NCBI RefSeq assembly: GCF_018531465.1
Contig: NZ_JAHDTF010000011.1
Location: 1 to 64,000, forward strand
Origin: Sphaerisporangium fuscum
GTDB lineage: Bacteria > Actinomycetota > Actinomycetes > Streptosporangiales > Streptosporangiaceae
Direction of reading: 5' to 3'
Length of the DNA: 64,000 nt
The notes under the pieces were generated by a model. The model had not been told where the DNA came from and made no database searches. It saw only the letters and a list, made by a program, of their open reading frames with translations. Positions 35,407-45,372 of the stretch are shown here, in pieces (positions within the stretch are counted from its first letter, which is position 1; each line of letters opens with the position of its first letter). The position numbers were made by a program, and so were the translations under genes.

Positions 35407-35440
35407 AAAGAGGACCCCACGATCCGTGGGGTCCTCTTTT
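35407..35440 (+). terminator. Rho-independent terminator of rpsA
   Basis: Arms 35407-35421 and 35425-35439 are complementary over 15 bases with a 3-base loop, and the right arm ends in a run of T. It lies 20 bases after the rpsA stop. Confidence 0.88.
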
Positions 35441-35510
35441 CGTTGCCTGCCGGCTTTTCGCCCTTCTCGTACCGGCTGACGCCGTTCACGCCCGGCTCTA
35501 GAGTTGGAAG

Positions 35511-35996
35511 GTGATACTGATCGAGCGGGCGAATCCCGAGGACGCCGGGGAGATCCTCACCGTTCAGCGGGCGGCGTACGTGAGCGAGGCACAGCTGTAC
35601 GGAGATCCGTTCATCGCCCCGCTGGTGGAGTCGCTGGAGCAGATGCGCGCCTCGATCGAGGAGAGCACCGTCCTGAAGGCCCTGGCCGGCGGCCGGATCG
35701 TGGGCGCGGTGCGCGCCCGGTCGTCCGGACGCACCGGGCTCGTCGGCCGGCTGGTGGTGGCCCCCGACCAGCAGGGCCTGGGGATCGGATCGGCGCTGCT
35801 CGGGGCGGCCGAGGAGCGGCTGGGGCCGGAGGTGGACGCGTTCGACCTGTTCACCGGCCACCTGTCGGAGGGGAACCTCCGGCTGTACCGCAGGTTCGGC
35901 TACCGTGAGACGCGGCGGGAGCGCGTGCACGAACACCTGACCCTGGTCCACCTGCGCAAGTCCGCCGAGCGCCCGCTACCCTTCCCTGCATGCTGA
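35511..35996 (+). CDS. GNAT-family N-acetyltransferase
   Basis: A 161-residue acetyltransferase. Motif A (acetyl-CoA pyrophosphate loop) is [20 protein letters not shown] with the Q-x-x-G-x-G pattern. Motif B region is [20 protein letters not shown]. The N-terminus ([20 protein letters not shown]) is typical for small-molecule or peptide acetyltransferases; the substrate cannot be read from sequence. GTG start at 35511. Its end overlaps the coaE start by 7 bases, so the two are cotranscribed. Confidence 0.87.
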   Translation: MILIERANPEDAGEILTVQRAAYVSEAQLYGDPFIAPLVESLEQMRASIEESTVLKALAGGRIVGAVRARSSGRTGLVGRLVVAPDQQGLGIGSALLGAAEERLGPEVDAFDLFTGHLSEGNLRLYRRFGYRETRRERVHEHLTLVHLRKSAERPLPFPAC

Positions 35997-36598
35997 AGAT
36001 CGGGCTGACGGGCGGCATCGGGTCGGGCAAGAGCGAGGTGTCGCGGCGGCTCGCCGAGCGCGGCGCCCTGGTGATCGACGCCGACAAGATCGCGCGTGAG
36101 GTGGTCGAGCCGGGGACGAGCGGTCTCGCGCTCATCGTGGAGGCGTTCGGCGAGGGGGTGCTGCGTGAGGACGGCTCCCTGAACCGCGAGAAGCTCGGGC
36201 AGATCGTGTTCGCGGACGCCGAGAAGCTCGCGCGGCTCAACGCGATCGTCCACCCGAGGGTCGGCGAGCGGGTCGCCGAGCTTCAACACAGTGCCCCCGA
36301 GGGGTCCATCGTCGTCTACGACGTGCCGCTGCTCGCCGAGAACAACCTGGCGCCCATGTACGACGTGGTCATCGTGGTCGACGCCTCCGACGAGGTGCGG
36401 CTGGCCCGGCTGGCCGAGCGGAGGGGGATGAGCGAGGAGGACGCCCGCGCCCGCATCAAGGCCCAGGCCTCCCGGGAGGACCGCCTCAAGGTCGCCGACA
36501 TCGTCATCTCCAACGAGGGCACCCTGCCCGACCTCGACACCCGCGTGGCCGAGGTCTGGACCGACCTCCTCGAGCGCCAGGCCACCCCTCAGCCCTGA
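35990..36598 (+). CDS. coaE: Dephospho-CoA kinase
   Basis: A 202-residue kinase that phosphorylates dephospho-CoA in the last step of CoA synthesis. P-loop [20 protein letters not shown] lies at residues 6-25, followed by [19 protein letters not shown], the substrate lid [20 protein letters not shown] and [12 protein letters not shown]. Only the kinase domain is present; the GrpB-like fusion seen in some actinobacteria is absent. Usual location next to rpsA. Confidence 0.94.
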   Translation: MLKIGLTGGIGSGKSEVSRRLAERGALVIDADKIAREVVEPGTSGLALIVEAFGEGVLREDGSLNREKLGQIVFADAEKLARLNAIVHPRVGERVAELQHSAPEGSIVVYDVPLLAENNLAPMYDVVIVVDASDEVRLARLAERRGMSEEDARARIKAQASREDRLKVADIVISNEGTLPDLDTRVAEVWTDLLERQATPQP

Positions 36599-36677
36599 CC
36601 ACCTCGCCCACCGCACCCGGCGCCGCCTTCGCCGTACCTGCTCCCCGCCGTGTCGGCGGCGGCAGTGGCCTGGTGGG

Positions 36678-39600
36678 TCAGAATTCGGTGTCGAGGGGGA
36701 TCTGGCGGACGGTGGGGAGGTAGGGGTCGAGCTCGCCGGGGTCGAACCGGCACATGCCGATCACATACCAGAACTGGCCCGCCACCTCGCCCTCCATCTT
36801 GTACCGGCCGTCGGGGCTGAGCGCCGCCCAGCCCTCCGGCAGGCCGAGGAGTGTCGCCCGCTGGACGGGGGTGTCGCCGGTGAGGTCCCACAGGATGACC
36901 ACCCCGTCGTCCCCGGCGCTGGCCAGCAGGTCGCCCACCGGGCTGAAGGCCACCGACCAGACACGGCGGGTGTGGCCGACGAGCGTGTGGAGGTGCCGCC
37001 CGGACGCGGCGTCCCACAGGCGTACGACGAGATCGTCGCCGCCCGTGGCGAGCAGCCGGCCGTCGGGGCTGAAGTCGACCGTCCACAGCCGCCCCGTGTG
37101 CCGCCGCAGGGTGTGGAGATGGCCGGTCGACCAGGGGGCGCCGCCGGGCCCGAGCTCCCAGACGCGGGCCGTGCCGTCGTTGCCTGCGCTGGCGAGAAGC
37201 CTGCCGGAGGGGTCGAACCGGACGGCGTAGACGCGGTCGGTGTGCCCTTCGAGGGTGGCCAGCCGCATGCCGGACTGGACGTCCCACAATCGCACCATGC
37301 GGTCGTCGCACCCGGTGGCGACGGTGGCGCCGTCGGGGCTGAAGGCGATGGAGCGCACCCGTCCCCGGTGCTCGGCGAGGTTGCCGACCTCGCGGCCCGA
37401 GGTGCGGTACCACAGGCGGACGCTGTCGTCGTCGTTGGCGGTGGCGAGGATCTCCCCGTCGGGGCTGAAGGCCTCGGCCCAGACGTGGTCGGTCTCGACG
37501 TTGAGCTCGCGCTCGAAGCCGCCGCCGGCGAGGTTCCACAGGTAGACGCCGCCGTCGTTGCTGGCCGTGGCGAGCGCCGGACCGGCCGGGCTGAAGATCA
37601 CGGAGATGAGCCGGTCGGCCGCCCCGGTGAGCTCACGCAGCCGCCTTCCCGTACGCGGGTCCCACAGGCGCACGTATCCGTCGTTCCCGCTGGTGGCGAG
37701 CATCGTGCCGTCGGCGCTGAAGCGTGCGGCGGTGATGCGGCGGCCGTGGCCGCGCAGGGTGTGGCGGCACTGGCCCGTCTCGGTGTCCCACAGCCGGGCG
37801 GTGCCGTCGTTGCTGGCCGTCGCCAGCTGCCTGCCGTCGGGGCGGAAGACGAACGGCCACACCGAGCCGCGATGGCCGGTGAGCTCCGCCCGCTGCCGCC
37901 CGGTGACGGGATCCCACAGGCGCACCAGCCCGTCGCTGTCGCCCGTGGCGAGCGTGTCGCCCGAGGGGTCGAACAGCGCCTGGTAGACGGCCCCGGAGTG
38001 CCCCTGGAAGGTGGCGAGCGCCTCGCCGTGCCGGGGATCCCACAGGCGCAGGCCGCCGGAGGTGTCGCCCGAGGCGAGGATCTTCCCCGACGGGTGGAAG
38101 TCGAGGGCGTAGACCCGGCCGGCGTGCCCGCGCAGCTCGTGGAGCTCCTCGCCCGTCGCCGGGTTCCAGATCTTGATCGCGCCGGTGTGGTCGCCCGCCG
38201 CCAGCATCCGCCCGTCCGGGCTGAGCACCAGCCGGTAGACCGTGCCGCGGTGCCCGGTCAGGGTGTGGCCGAGCGTGCCGGTGGCGAGGTCCCAGACCCG
38301 GACGGCGCCCGCGGCGTCACCGGTCACCAGCCGGCCGGGCAGGAAGACGGCGCTGTAGACGGGCGAGGTGTGCCCGGGCAGCGAGGCCACCGGGGCGCCC
38401 GTGCGGGCCGACCACACCTGTATCACGCCGTCGGCGCCGCCCGCGGCCACGAGGTCGCCCTCGGGGCTCACCACGACCGGCCAGACGCCCTCAGGATGCC
38501 CGGTGAGGACGTGCCGGATCTCGCCGGTGAGAGGGTCCCACAGCCGGACGGTGCCGTCGCCGGCCCCGGTGACCAGCAGCCCCGGCCCGTACACCACCTT
38601 GTACACCCGCCCCCGGTGGCCGTGCAGGGTGCGCAGCGGCGCGCCGGTGGTGCCGTCACACACCAGCACGCCGCCGTCCTCGCTGCCGAGGGCCAGCAGG
38701 CCGCCGTCGGGGCTGTAGGCGACGGGCTGGGGCAGGCGGCTGCTCTGGAAGTGGTACCCGTACGGCACGCCGATCAGCGGGGGCGCCAGCTCGGCCGTCA
38801 CCGGGTGGCCGGGGGCGATGGCCGCGCCGTGCAGGGCGGGGTCGCGTGCCAGCGAGGAGGACGCGGTGACGTCGATCAGGGCCGCGCGGTCCCAGCGGCT
38901 GCCCTCGGTGGCGATGTCGCGCAGGTCGGCCCGGGAGAGTCGCGCCCGGGTCAGGTCCGCGCCGCGCAGGTCGGCGCCCGCGAGGACGGCCTCGTCGAGC
39001 CGGGCGCCGTTCAGGCGGACGTCGCGCAGGACGGCGCGCGAGAGGTTCGCGCCGACGAGCTGGGTGTCGCTCAGGTCGGCTCCGGTGAGGTCGACCCCGG
39101 CGAACTCGCGGTAGGAGAGATCTTCGCCGTGGAGCCGGGCGCCTCGCAGGTCGGTACGGGCCGGGGTGCGCAGGCGGGTGGTGATCTTGATGGCGTTGGC
39201 CCGGGAGGTGTCGTCGGCCTCCGGATCGGCCAGCGTCGACGCCGCCCAGGCCTGCAACCGCGCGGCGTCCGCCAGGTCGCACAGGAAGTCGACGGTGAGC
39301 GCGGACAGCGGACGCCGGGCGAGGTGCTCGCCCAGGGTGCCGGCGATGTGCGCGGCGACGAGCCACTCCATCACCGAGGAGTGGATGAAGCCGAAGAGCC
39401 CCTCGTCGGTGCGCACGAGCAGGCTGCCCGTGCCCATCGCGTGGGCGGTCTGGCCCACCGACAGGCGGCTGTCGGCGACCTCGGCCAGCGTCTGGGCGAC
39501 CTCGGTCAGCTCCGACGGCTGCAGGTAGGCCTCGCCGTTCTCCCACAGGCGCAGCGCCAGCGTCGTCGCCGCGCGCCGCAGATCGGCGGCGCTCAGCCCT

Positions 39601-42416
39601 TCCGCTGAGCCGGGGACCCCGTGGGTGCGCCGCTCCTCGTACACCAGCCAGTTGTCGAGGATCTCGCCGTACAGGTCGGCGGCGCTGATCGTCTCCTGGG
39701 CCTGCGCCACCGCGCGCACCCGCTCCTCGGGCAGGTCGGCGATGAAGCCGAGCATGCGGGGGTTCTGCGCGAGTCCCAGCAGGTCGGAGATGCCGTTCAG
39801 CATGCTCAGCCGGTCGTCGGCGGCCCGCTCGTCGCCGCCGTACCGGTTCACCAGGTACGCGCGCACCTGCGCCGGGGTGAACTCCTCCACGCTCAGCACC
39901 CGCCGGTTCGGCAGCGTGCCGACCCGCTCGCCGAGGGCCGTCAGAATCTGGGCGTGCGACTTGAAGTGCTGGGTGCGGCCCGTCACGATGATCTTGGCCT
40001 TGTCCTCGGCGGCCTGGAGCAGGGTGTCGAGGTGGTCGGCGGCCCGGTCGTAGGTGACCCGGGTGACCAGCTCGTCGAACCCGTCGAACAGCAGCACGAT
40101 GCGCCCCTGGCGCAGCATGTAGTGGAACGCCTTGAGGTCGATCAGCTCCTCGCCGTGGTTGGCCAGGTGCGCGGCGACCAGGCCGTCCACCGAGTGGGCC
40201 TTGTCGAGGGCCCGCAGCTCGATGAGGATCGGGGTCAGATGGGGCAGCTCCGCGGGGATCCGGCGGGCCAGCTCGCGCAGCGCGAACGTCTTGCCCCGCC
40301 CGAAGTCGCCCAGGAGCAGCACGAACCGGCCGTGGTCGGCGGCGAGCAGCCGCATGAGCTCGTCGACCAGGTCGTCGCGCACCCCCTGCCCCGCCCGGTC
40401 GACCTCCCGGAAGCGCTGCGGGACGTACAGCTCGGGCGGGTAGCGCCGGTCGCTCCGCAGGCGGGCCGTCTGGTCGGCCACGTGGTCGGACAGGTCGAGC
40501 AGCCCCTGGAACTCGGTGAAGCTGCGCAGCCGCACGCCCCGGCGCAGCGCGTCGTCACGGACGGAACGGGGCGGCGTCGGCCCCTGGTACACCAGCTCCG
40601 AGCCGTGATCGAGCCCCGCGGCGTGGGCGTGCCGCAGGAACGCGCTCACCTCCTCGGCGGTCAGCGGGCCGGCGTGCGCGCCGATGAGCTGCTGGCGGAC
40701 GAAGCCGTCCTCGGCCGTGGTGACCAGCAGGTGCGGCGGGTCGCCCGGCACCTTGCGGATCTTTGCCCGCTCGCTGCGCGTCTCGCAGACCTCCGCGACG
40801 CGGTCGAGCAGCAGGCTCGACGGGCTCGCCTGCCGTTCGGGCTCGCCGCCGGTGGCCGGCGGGGCCGAGAGGGGATCGCGGGCGGGCCCCTCGACCGCGG
40901 CGGCCAGGGGAGGGAAGGCGCCGTGCACGGCGCGGCGGGCGTAGGGGAACTCCTCCGGCGCCGAGATCTCCGCGCGGTCGCGCGCCCACCGTCGTACGAC
41001 GTCGGGGGTGATCTCGAGGATCTGGTGGCGCCCGGGCGCGAGGGACGGCACGCAGGGGACCTCGCCGAGCCGGCCGATCTCGTCCGGGCCGCCGCCGTGG
41101 AGCAGGAGGTTCAGCCGCGTGCCGAGGAGCCGTTCGAGGGTGCCGGCGTCGCGCAGGGCGGAGGGGGGATGGCCGACGGCCCCCACCCGCAGCCAGCCCG
41201 TCTCCTCGAACGGGCGCAGCCGCTCGGCGAACCAGGCGGCCTGCGCCTCCCCCAGCAGGCCGTAGGAGTCCTCCTCGCGATGGCTCATCGCCATCGTGGA
41301 GTTGAGCCCGGCCACCACGACCCGCAGCTCGGGCTCGGCGAACAGGCTCCACGGCTGGGCGCTGTCGAACTCGGGGTCGGTGAGCCCCTGGTAGACGTCC
41401 TTGAACAGGCCGGAGAAGTGCCGCCACTTCGGCCAGTACGGAGGCTGGGGGGTCACGTCGTCGGCATCGCAGGTGGCGAAGTAGGCCCGGCTGGCGGCCT
41501 TGGTGATGTCGCGTGGGCCGGGGACGATGACGAGCCGCCGCGGTTCGAGGCCGAGGAGCACCCGCAGGCCGGTCAGGAACGCCAGCGCCTCGCCGTACTC
41601 GCGGACGCCGCCCGACTCGGTGATGTCGCCGGTGACGAGCAGCAGGTCGGGCCGGGGCACGCCCGCGTCGGCCAGTCGGGTCAGGTCGGCCCAGACGGTC
41701 GACTGCAGCTCGCCCGCGCCGAGCGGCTCGTCGGCCTCGGCGAGGCCGCGCCCGAACCGCGGGCCCGCGACGTGCAGCAACGTGATCGAGCTCCGCTCCC
41801 GGCCCGCCGCGCCGGCCGCGGGGAAGGCCGGTGGCGCCACCGGCGTCCTGCGCAGGGGCGGCATCCGCGGCGGCTCCGGAAGCCTCCCGCGCTCGACGGT
41901 GACCGGCGGCGCCGGCTCCGCGACCAGCGTGCCGGGGATCGTCTTGGCGGGGACGACCGGGAAGCCCGGCTGTTCGGCGGGCTTGGCCCGGCCGGCCAGG
42001 GTGTGGCCGATGCGGCTGAGCAGCAGCTCCCGGGCCTCGTCGGCGTCCGTGACGCCCACCAGGTCGACCCAGGTGATCGTCGACAGGAGCCCTTCGAGCG
42101 GGCAGTCCTCGATGCGGATGGTCACCAGCCGGTTCCCCGGGTTGTCGGGGTCGGCGCGGAAAGCGGTGAGCCACTCCTGCCGTCCGAATCGGGAGCCGAG
42201 GTAGTTGCGGGACAGGACGGCCACGATCAGCGCGGCCTCGCTGACGCCGCGGTCCATGAAGTCGACGAAGTTGGTGCCGGGCACGAAGTCCCAGGCCTGC
42301 AGCATCGTGCGGTAGCCCGCCGCCTCCAGTTGCCAGGCGATCCAGCCGGCCCAGCGCTCGTCGGCGGGGGAGTAGCTGACGAAGATGTCGATCCGCGTGC
42401 CGTCCCGCCCGTCCAT
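36678..42416 (-). CDS. TIR / pseudo-phosphoesterase / NACHT / pentapeptide / WD40 protein
   Basis: A 1,912-residue multidomain protein. Start at 42416 (MDGRDGTRIDIFVSYSPADE) with GGGGAG upstream. A longer open frame runs into the divergent permease gene and was rejected. TIR domain 8-140, with Glu in GRQEWLTAF at about 81, the likely NADase position. Calcineurin-like phosphoesterase fold 210-470 with degraded metal motifs. Undefined domain 535-670 ending YPPELYVPQRF. NACHT/STAND NTPase from about 680 with Walker A LGDFGRGKTFAL (703-712) and Walker B IVLLFDGFDEL. Pentapeptide repeats (DLRGADLTRARLSRADL). Then 15 WD40 repeats and a 50-residue tail. It resembles NLR-like immune ATPases: repeats sense, NTPase oligomerises, TIR acts. 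Role is inferred. Confidence 0.88.
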   Translation of the reverse strand: MDGRDGTRIDIFVSYSPADERWAGWIAWQLEAAGYRTMLQAWDFVPGTNFVDFMDRGVSEAALIVAVLSRNYLGSRFGRQEWLTAFRADPDNPGNRLVTIRIEDCPLEGLLSTITWVDLVGVTDADEARELLLSRIGHTLAGRAKPAEQPGFPVVPAKTIPGTLVAEPAPPVTVERGRLPEPPRMPPLRRTPVAPPAFPAAGAAGRERSSITLLHVAGPRFGRGLAEADEPLGAGELQSTVWADLTRLADAGVPRPDLLLVTGDITESGGVREYGEALAFLTGLRVLLGLEPRRLVIVPGPRDITKAASRAYFATCDADDVTPQPPYWPKWRHFSGLFKDVYQGLTDPEFDSAQPWSLFAEPELRVVVAGLNSTMAMSHREEDSYGLLGEAQAAWFAERLRPFEETGWLRVGAVGHPPSALRDAGTLERLLGTRLNLLLHGGGPDEIGRLGEVPCVPSLAPGRHQILEITPDVVRRWARDRAEISAPEEFPYARRAVHGAFPPLAAAVEGPARDPLSAPPATGGEPERQASPSSLLLDRVAEVCETRSERAKIRKVPGDPPHLLVTTAEDGFVRQQLIGAHAGPLTAEEVSAFLRHAHAAGLDHGSELVYQGPTPPRSVRDDALRRGVRLRSFTEFQGLLDLSDHVADQTARLRSDRRYPPELYVPQRFREVDRAGQGVRDDLVDELMRLLAADHGRFVLLLGDFGRGKTFALRELARRIPAELPHLTPILIELRALDKAHSVDGLVAAHLANHGEELIDLKAFHYMLRQGRIVLLFDGFDELVTRVTYDRAADHLDTLLQAAEDKAKIIVTGRTQHFKSHAQILTALGERVGTLPNRRVLSVEEFTPAQVRAYLVNRYGGDERAADDRLSMLNGISDLLGLAQNPRMLGFIADLPEERVRAVAQAQETISAADLYGEILDNWLVYEERRTHGVPGSAEGLSAADLRRAATTLALRLWENGEAYLQPSELTEVAQTLAEVADSRLSVGQTAHAMGTGSLLVRTDEGLFGFIHSSVMEWLVAAHIAGTLGEHLARRPLSALTVDFLCDLADAARLQAWAASTLADPEADDTSRANAIKITTRLRTPARTDLRGARLHGEDLSYREFAGVDLTGADLSDTQLVGANLSRAVLRDVRLNGARLDEAVLAGADLRGADLTRARLSRADLRDIATEGSRWDRAALIDVTASSSLARDPALHGAAIAPGHPVTAELAPPLIGVPYGYHFQSSRLPQPVAYSPDGGLLALGSEDGGVLVCDGTTGAPLRTLHGHRGRVYKVVYGPGLLVTGAGDGTVRLWDPLTGEIRHVLTGHPEGVWPVVVSPEGDLVAAGGADGVIQVWSARTGAPVASLPGHTSPVYSAVFLPGRLVTGDAAGAVRVWDLATGTLGHTLTGHRGTVYRLVLSPDGRMLAAGDHTGAIKIWNPATGEELHELRGHAGRVYALDFHPSGKILASGDTSGGLRLWDPRHGEALATFQGHSGAVYQALFDPSGDTLATGDSDGLVRLWDPVTGRQRAELTGHRGSVWPFVFRPDGRQLATASNDGTARLWDTETGQCRHTLRGHGRRITAARFSADGTMLATSGNDGYVRLWDPRTGRRLRELTGAADRLISVIFSPAGPALATASNDGGVYLWNLAGGGFERELNVETDHVWAEAFSPDGEILATANDDDSVRLWYRTSGREVGNLAEHRGRVRSIAFSPDGATVATGCDDRMVRLWDVQSGMRLATLEGHTDRVYAVRFDPSGRLLASAGNDGTARVWELGPGGAPWSTGHLHTLRRHTGRLWTVDFSPDGRLLATGGDDLVVRLWDAASGRHLHTLVGHTRRVWSVAFSPVGDLLASAGDDGVVILWDLTGDTPVQRATLLGLPEGWAALSPDGRYKMEGEVAGQFWYVIGMCRFDPGELDPYLPTVRQIPLDTEF

Positions 42417-42662
42417 GCCCGCTCCCCACTCCTCGCCCCACCGGCCCCGTGCGGGACCGCCGCCCGGCCCGTCCATCCGCCTCGCGGGCCCTTGCCGCGA
42501 CCGTCGCGTCCCTGCTGTGGCCGCTCGCGGGGGCCGGTCTCCGTGCGGTGAGAGGCCCCCTTCCTTATGACCACGCCGCCGGCGGATCGGTTCACCGGCC
42601 GTCATTATCGCCCGTGGCGGGCGGGCTTTCGAAGGCTTTTGATCTCTTGCGGGTGTGGAATC

Positions 42663-43853
<1,191 letters not shown>

Positions 43854-43878
43854 CGGCCGGGCCCTCGGTCCCCGAGGG

Positions 43879-44715
43879 TCACGGGGCGAGCCGCCGCCCC
43901 GCCTCGTCCTCGGCGGAGGCGACCAGGCCGAGCAGCTCGTCCACCAGCCCCGGACGCGCGGCGACGAAGCTGCGGCGGTGCGCCGGCAGGTCCGTACGCC
44001 CGTCGAAGGGGCTCCCGTCGAACCCGCGCACGCACGCGCCGGCCTCCTGGGCGATCAGCAGGCCGCCGGGGAGGTCGACCGCCTCGGCGTGGTACCCCAC
44101 CACCCCGTCGATGTCACCTCTCGCGAGCAGGACCCATCCCAGCAGCGGCGCCCACAGCTGCAGCACCCGCCGCGCCCGCAGGTCGAGCGACGACTTCAGG
44201 GCCCGCACCTTCGGGTCGCCGCGGTTCACGCCGTGCCCCTGCGTCCAGGCCAGCACCGGGCTCCGGGAGGAGGCCCGGCGCGGCCCCGACGTCAGCGGCC
44301 CGCCGGGGCCGTACGCGCCCGCGCCCCGGACCGCCGACCAGGTCTGGCGGCCCACCGGGTCGTGGACGACGCCGACCTGGGGGAGGGCCTCGTGGCACAG
44401 CGCGAGCCCGACGACGTACAGCGGCAGGCCGATCGCGATGTTGTTGGTGCCGTCGAGAGGGTCGACCAGCCACGTCCACTCGCCGTCGGGGTCGCCCGAC
44501 ACCCCGGACTCCTCGGCGACCACACGGTGACCGGGGAAGGCGGCCTGGATGCGCTCCAGCAGGAGCTTCTCGCACGCGAGGTCGAGATCGGTGACGATGT
44601 CGCCGGCGTTCCCCTTCGCGCGGGTGCCCAGCTCACCCGTGGCGCGTTCCCTGATCAGCGTCCCGGCCGCCTCCGCGGCGCTCACCGCCACCCGCCGGGC
44701 GTGGTCGAGATCCAT
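43879..44715 (-). CDS. Inositol monophosphatase family protein
   Basis: A 278-residue Mg-dependent phosphatase of the FIG/IMPase superfamily. Metal-binding motifs are VVAEESG (Glu), WTWLVDPLDGTNNIAIGLPL (Asp-x-x-Asp-Gly-Thr) and the C-terminal VGYHAEAVDLPGGLLIAQEA, where Asp follows the usual W/A position. Substrate could be inositol phosphate, histidinol phosphate or a nucleotide bisphosphate; unassigned. Its start at 44715 lies 9 bases downstream of the cupin-like gene stop on the same strand, so it probably belongs to the same transcript as the membrane/cupin pair. Confidence 0.85.
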   Translation of the reverse strand: MDLDHARRVAVSAAEAAGTLIRERATGELGTRAKGNAGDIVTDLDLACEKLLLERIQAAFPGHRVVAEESGVSGDPDGEWTWLVDPLDGTNNIAIGLPLYVVGLALCHEALPQVGVVHDPVGRQTWSAVRGAGAYGPGGPLTSGPRRASSRSPVLAWTQGHGVNRGDPKVRALKSSLDLRARRVLQLWAPLLGWVLLARGDIDGVVGYHAEAVDLPGGLLIAQEAGACVRGFDGSPFDGRTDLPAHRRSFVAARPGLVDELLGLVASAEDEAGRRLAP

Positions 44716-44724
44716 GCGAGCCTC

Positions 44725-45372
44725 CTAGGTGCGCGCCATGTGCTCCGCGGCCAGCCGGGCGGCCCGCGCGGTCTCCTCATCGTCGCAGCGTTGCCTCGTG
44801 ACGCGGTGCGGGCGCGTGTCGAGGGGCCCGAGGGACAGGTCGGACGCGCCCGCGCGCCCGCTGCCCAGCGCGATCGTCGCGGTCTCGGTGCCCTCGGGGA
44901 TCACGCTGCGGTGGAAGACCCCGGCGGGAAGGCTGTAGACCTCCCCGGCGCCGTAGGTGCCGGACACGCCGCCGATGTATCTCACCAGGCGCCCCGTCGG
45001 GCTGATGCTGTCGACGTCGCCCGCGCTGACCACCTCCAGGACCCGGTGGGTGGCGGCCCCGTCGTCGTCGACCGTGGCTATCTCGTTGCGCACCTGGCCG
45101 TACAGGATGTAGCTCACCAGGTCCCAGCTGTGGCAGTGGACGTCGGAGGTGGTGCGCCCGGCGCGCCGCAACTCGCCCGACCACAGGTGCACGCAGACGC
45201 CGTTCTCGCCGCCGCGTTCCACCGGCAGGCACACGAAGCCCAGCGGGTGGCGGACCGCCTTGATCGGCGACCTTCCGGCGGCGATGTCGTCCAGCAGGCA
45301 CAGCACCCAGCGGCGGAGCCCCCGGGAGACGGTGCCCGAGGTCAGCTCGTCGTACAGCTCCTGGTACTTCAT
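44725..45372 (-). CDS. Cupin-like protein coupled to membrane protein
   Basis: A 215-residue protein with a cupin-type beta barrel. Potential metal ligands are SDVHCHSWDLVSYILYGQVR (two His, one Asp/Glu) and GEVYSLPAGVFHRSVIPEGT (His in the second cupin motif). It begins MKYQELYDELTSGTVSRGLR and contains FVCLPVERGGENGVCVHLWS. The ATG at 45372 overlaps the stop of the upstream membrane-protein gene (ATGA). Single-domain cupins of this sort include dioxygenases and isomerases, but no exact family is recognised. Always-coupled expression with the membrane protein is implied by the overlap. Confidence 0.65.
   Translation of the reverse strand: MKYQELYDELTSGTVSRGLRRWVLCLLDDIAAGRSPIKAVRHPLGFVCLPVERGGENGVCVHLWSGELRRAGRTTSDVHCHSWDLVSYILYGQVRNEIATVDDDGAATHRVLEVVSAGDVDSISPTGRLVRYIGGVSGTYGAGEVYSLPAGVFHRSVIPEGTETATIALGSGRAGASDLSLGPLDTRPHRVTRQRCDDEETARAARLAAEHMART

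Noticed and set aside
39621..42551. 976-codon open frame on the plus strand opposite the TIR-NACHT gene
   Set aside because: Typical GC-bias shadow frame: low complexity in Val/Gln/Arg/Gly and no domain signature.
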